A program made the translations under genes and the position numbers. The notes beneath the pieces were generated by a model that had not been told where the DNA came from, searched no databases, and worked only from the letters and a program-made list of their open reading frames with translations. A DNA stretch of 6,813 nucleotides from Betaproteobacteria bacterium HGW-Betaproteobacteria-2. GTDB lineage: Bacteria; Pseudomonadota; Gammaproteobacteria; Burkholderiales; Methylophilaceae. The stretch lies in assembly GCA_002842255.1 (NCBI GenBank), contig PHCM01000079.1:1-6813 (forward strand). The letters are read 5' to 3'. Each line of letters opens with the position of its first letter. Position 1 is the stretch's first letter. Below, in pieces: positions 6,431 through 6,813 of this stretch.

Positions 6431-6813
6431 ATGGACGATCAATTAAAAAGCCATCGTGACCGTATTGATGCGATTGATGACCAGCTGTTGAAACTGGTCA
6501 ACGAGCGCGCGGAGCATGCGCGCGAGATCGGCGCGATCAAGGGTGAAGGTCCGATCTATCGCCCCGAACGCGAGGCACAGGTGCTGCGCAGATTGCTCGA
6601 TAACAATCATGGTCCGTTGTCGGCGGAAGCGGTTGCAGCAATCTTCCGTAGCGTCATGTCCAATTGCCGCGCACTGGAAAAAGAACTGAGTGTCGCCTTT
6701 TTGGGTCCTTTGGGGACTTTCAGTGAAGAGGCTGCCAACAAACAGTTCGGTGGCCTGACGGCACCTGTGGAGTGTGCATCCATCGATGAGGTGTTCCGCA
6801 TGGTAGAGGCGGG
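6431..6813 (+). CDS. pheA: Bifunctional chorismate mutase/prephenate dehydratase (P-protein), 5' part
   Basis: The P-protein converts chorismate to prephenate and then phenylpyruvate, for phenylalanine. The gene runs off the window after 127 codons. Residues 1 to about 85 form an AroQ-type all-helical chorismate mutase domain. By comparison with E. coli, its active-site positions are Arg9 (HRDRIDAID), Arg26 (NERAEHA), Lys37 (IGAIK) and Arg47-Glu48 (YRPERE). From residue 88, VAFLGPLGTFSEEAA begins the prephenate dehydratase domain, with the family GTFS motif, and SIDEVFRMVEAG continues it. The C-terminal ACT regulatory domain, if present, is outside the window. ATG 6431 is preceded by GAAGAG (6421-6426) with 4 bases of spacing, overlapping the end of serC, so coupling is likely. 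The gyrA-serC-pheA order is typical of betaproteobacteria. Confidence 0.96.
   Translation, partial: MDDQLKSHRDRIDAIDDQLLKLVNERAEHAREIGAIKGEGPIYRPEREAQVLRRLLDNNHGPLSAEAVAAIFRSVMSNCRALEKELSVAFLGPLGTFSEEAANKQFGGLTAPVECASIDEVFRMVEA

Overview
The window looks like ordinary chromosome of a betaproteobacterium, possibly order Nitrosomonadales. The evidence is the gene order purF-metZ and gyrA-serC-pheA, the protein sequences, moderate GC content and the absence of any mobile DNA. The lineage is inferred from recalled family sequences, not from a search. All genes read on the + strand.

Layout: 1-481 is the 3' end of purF (purine synthesis). 482-713 is a leader region, the most interesting part of the window. 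It holds a probable sigma70 promoter (483-512), then an RNA that I read as a SAM-II (SAM_alpha) riboswitch with an extra hairpin in its first loop (519-605), then a U-tract hairpin that looks like an intrinsic terminator (615-663). This leader precedes metZ (714-1883), the O-succinylhomoserine sulfhydrylase of methionine synthesis. The arrangement makes sense: SAM, the end product, would shut off metZ by early termination. Two stretches of the aptamer can instead pair with the terminator loop, giving a plausible antiterminator.

1975-2521 is a pair of small genes of unknown function: a 96-residue charged coiled-coil protein and a protein of about 74 residues with two membrane segments. A strong, perfectly symmetric terminator (2574-2599) closes this unit.

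From about 2718 a second unit begins. An extended -10 promoter with a perfect 7-bp inverted repeat just upstream precedes gyrA (2786-5335, DNA gyrase subunit A). serC (5340-6422, phosphoserine aminotransferase) follows 4 bases after the gyrA stop, and pheA (6431 to the window end, chorismate mutase/prephenate dehydratase) follows 8 bases after serC. The last three are very likely co-transcribed and translationally coupled, tying a topoisomerase gene to serine/PLP and phenylalanine synthesis. No rRNA, tRNA, CRISPR array, insertion sequence or phage gene was seen.
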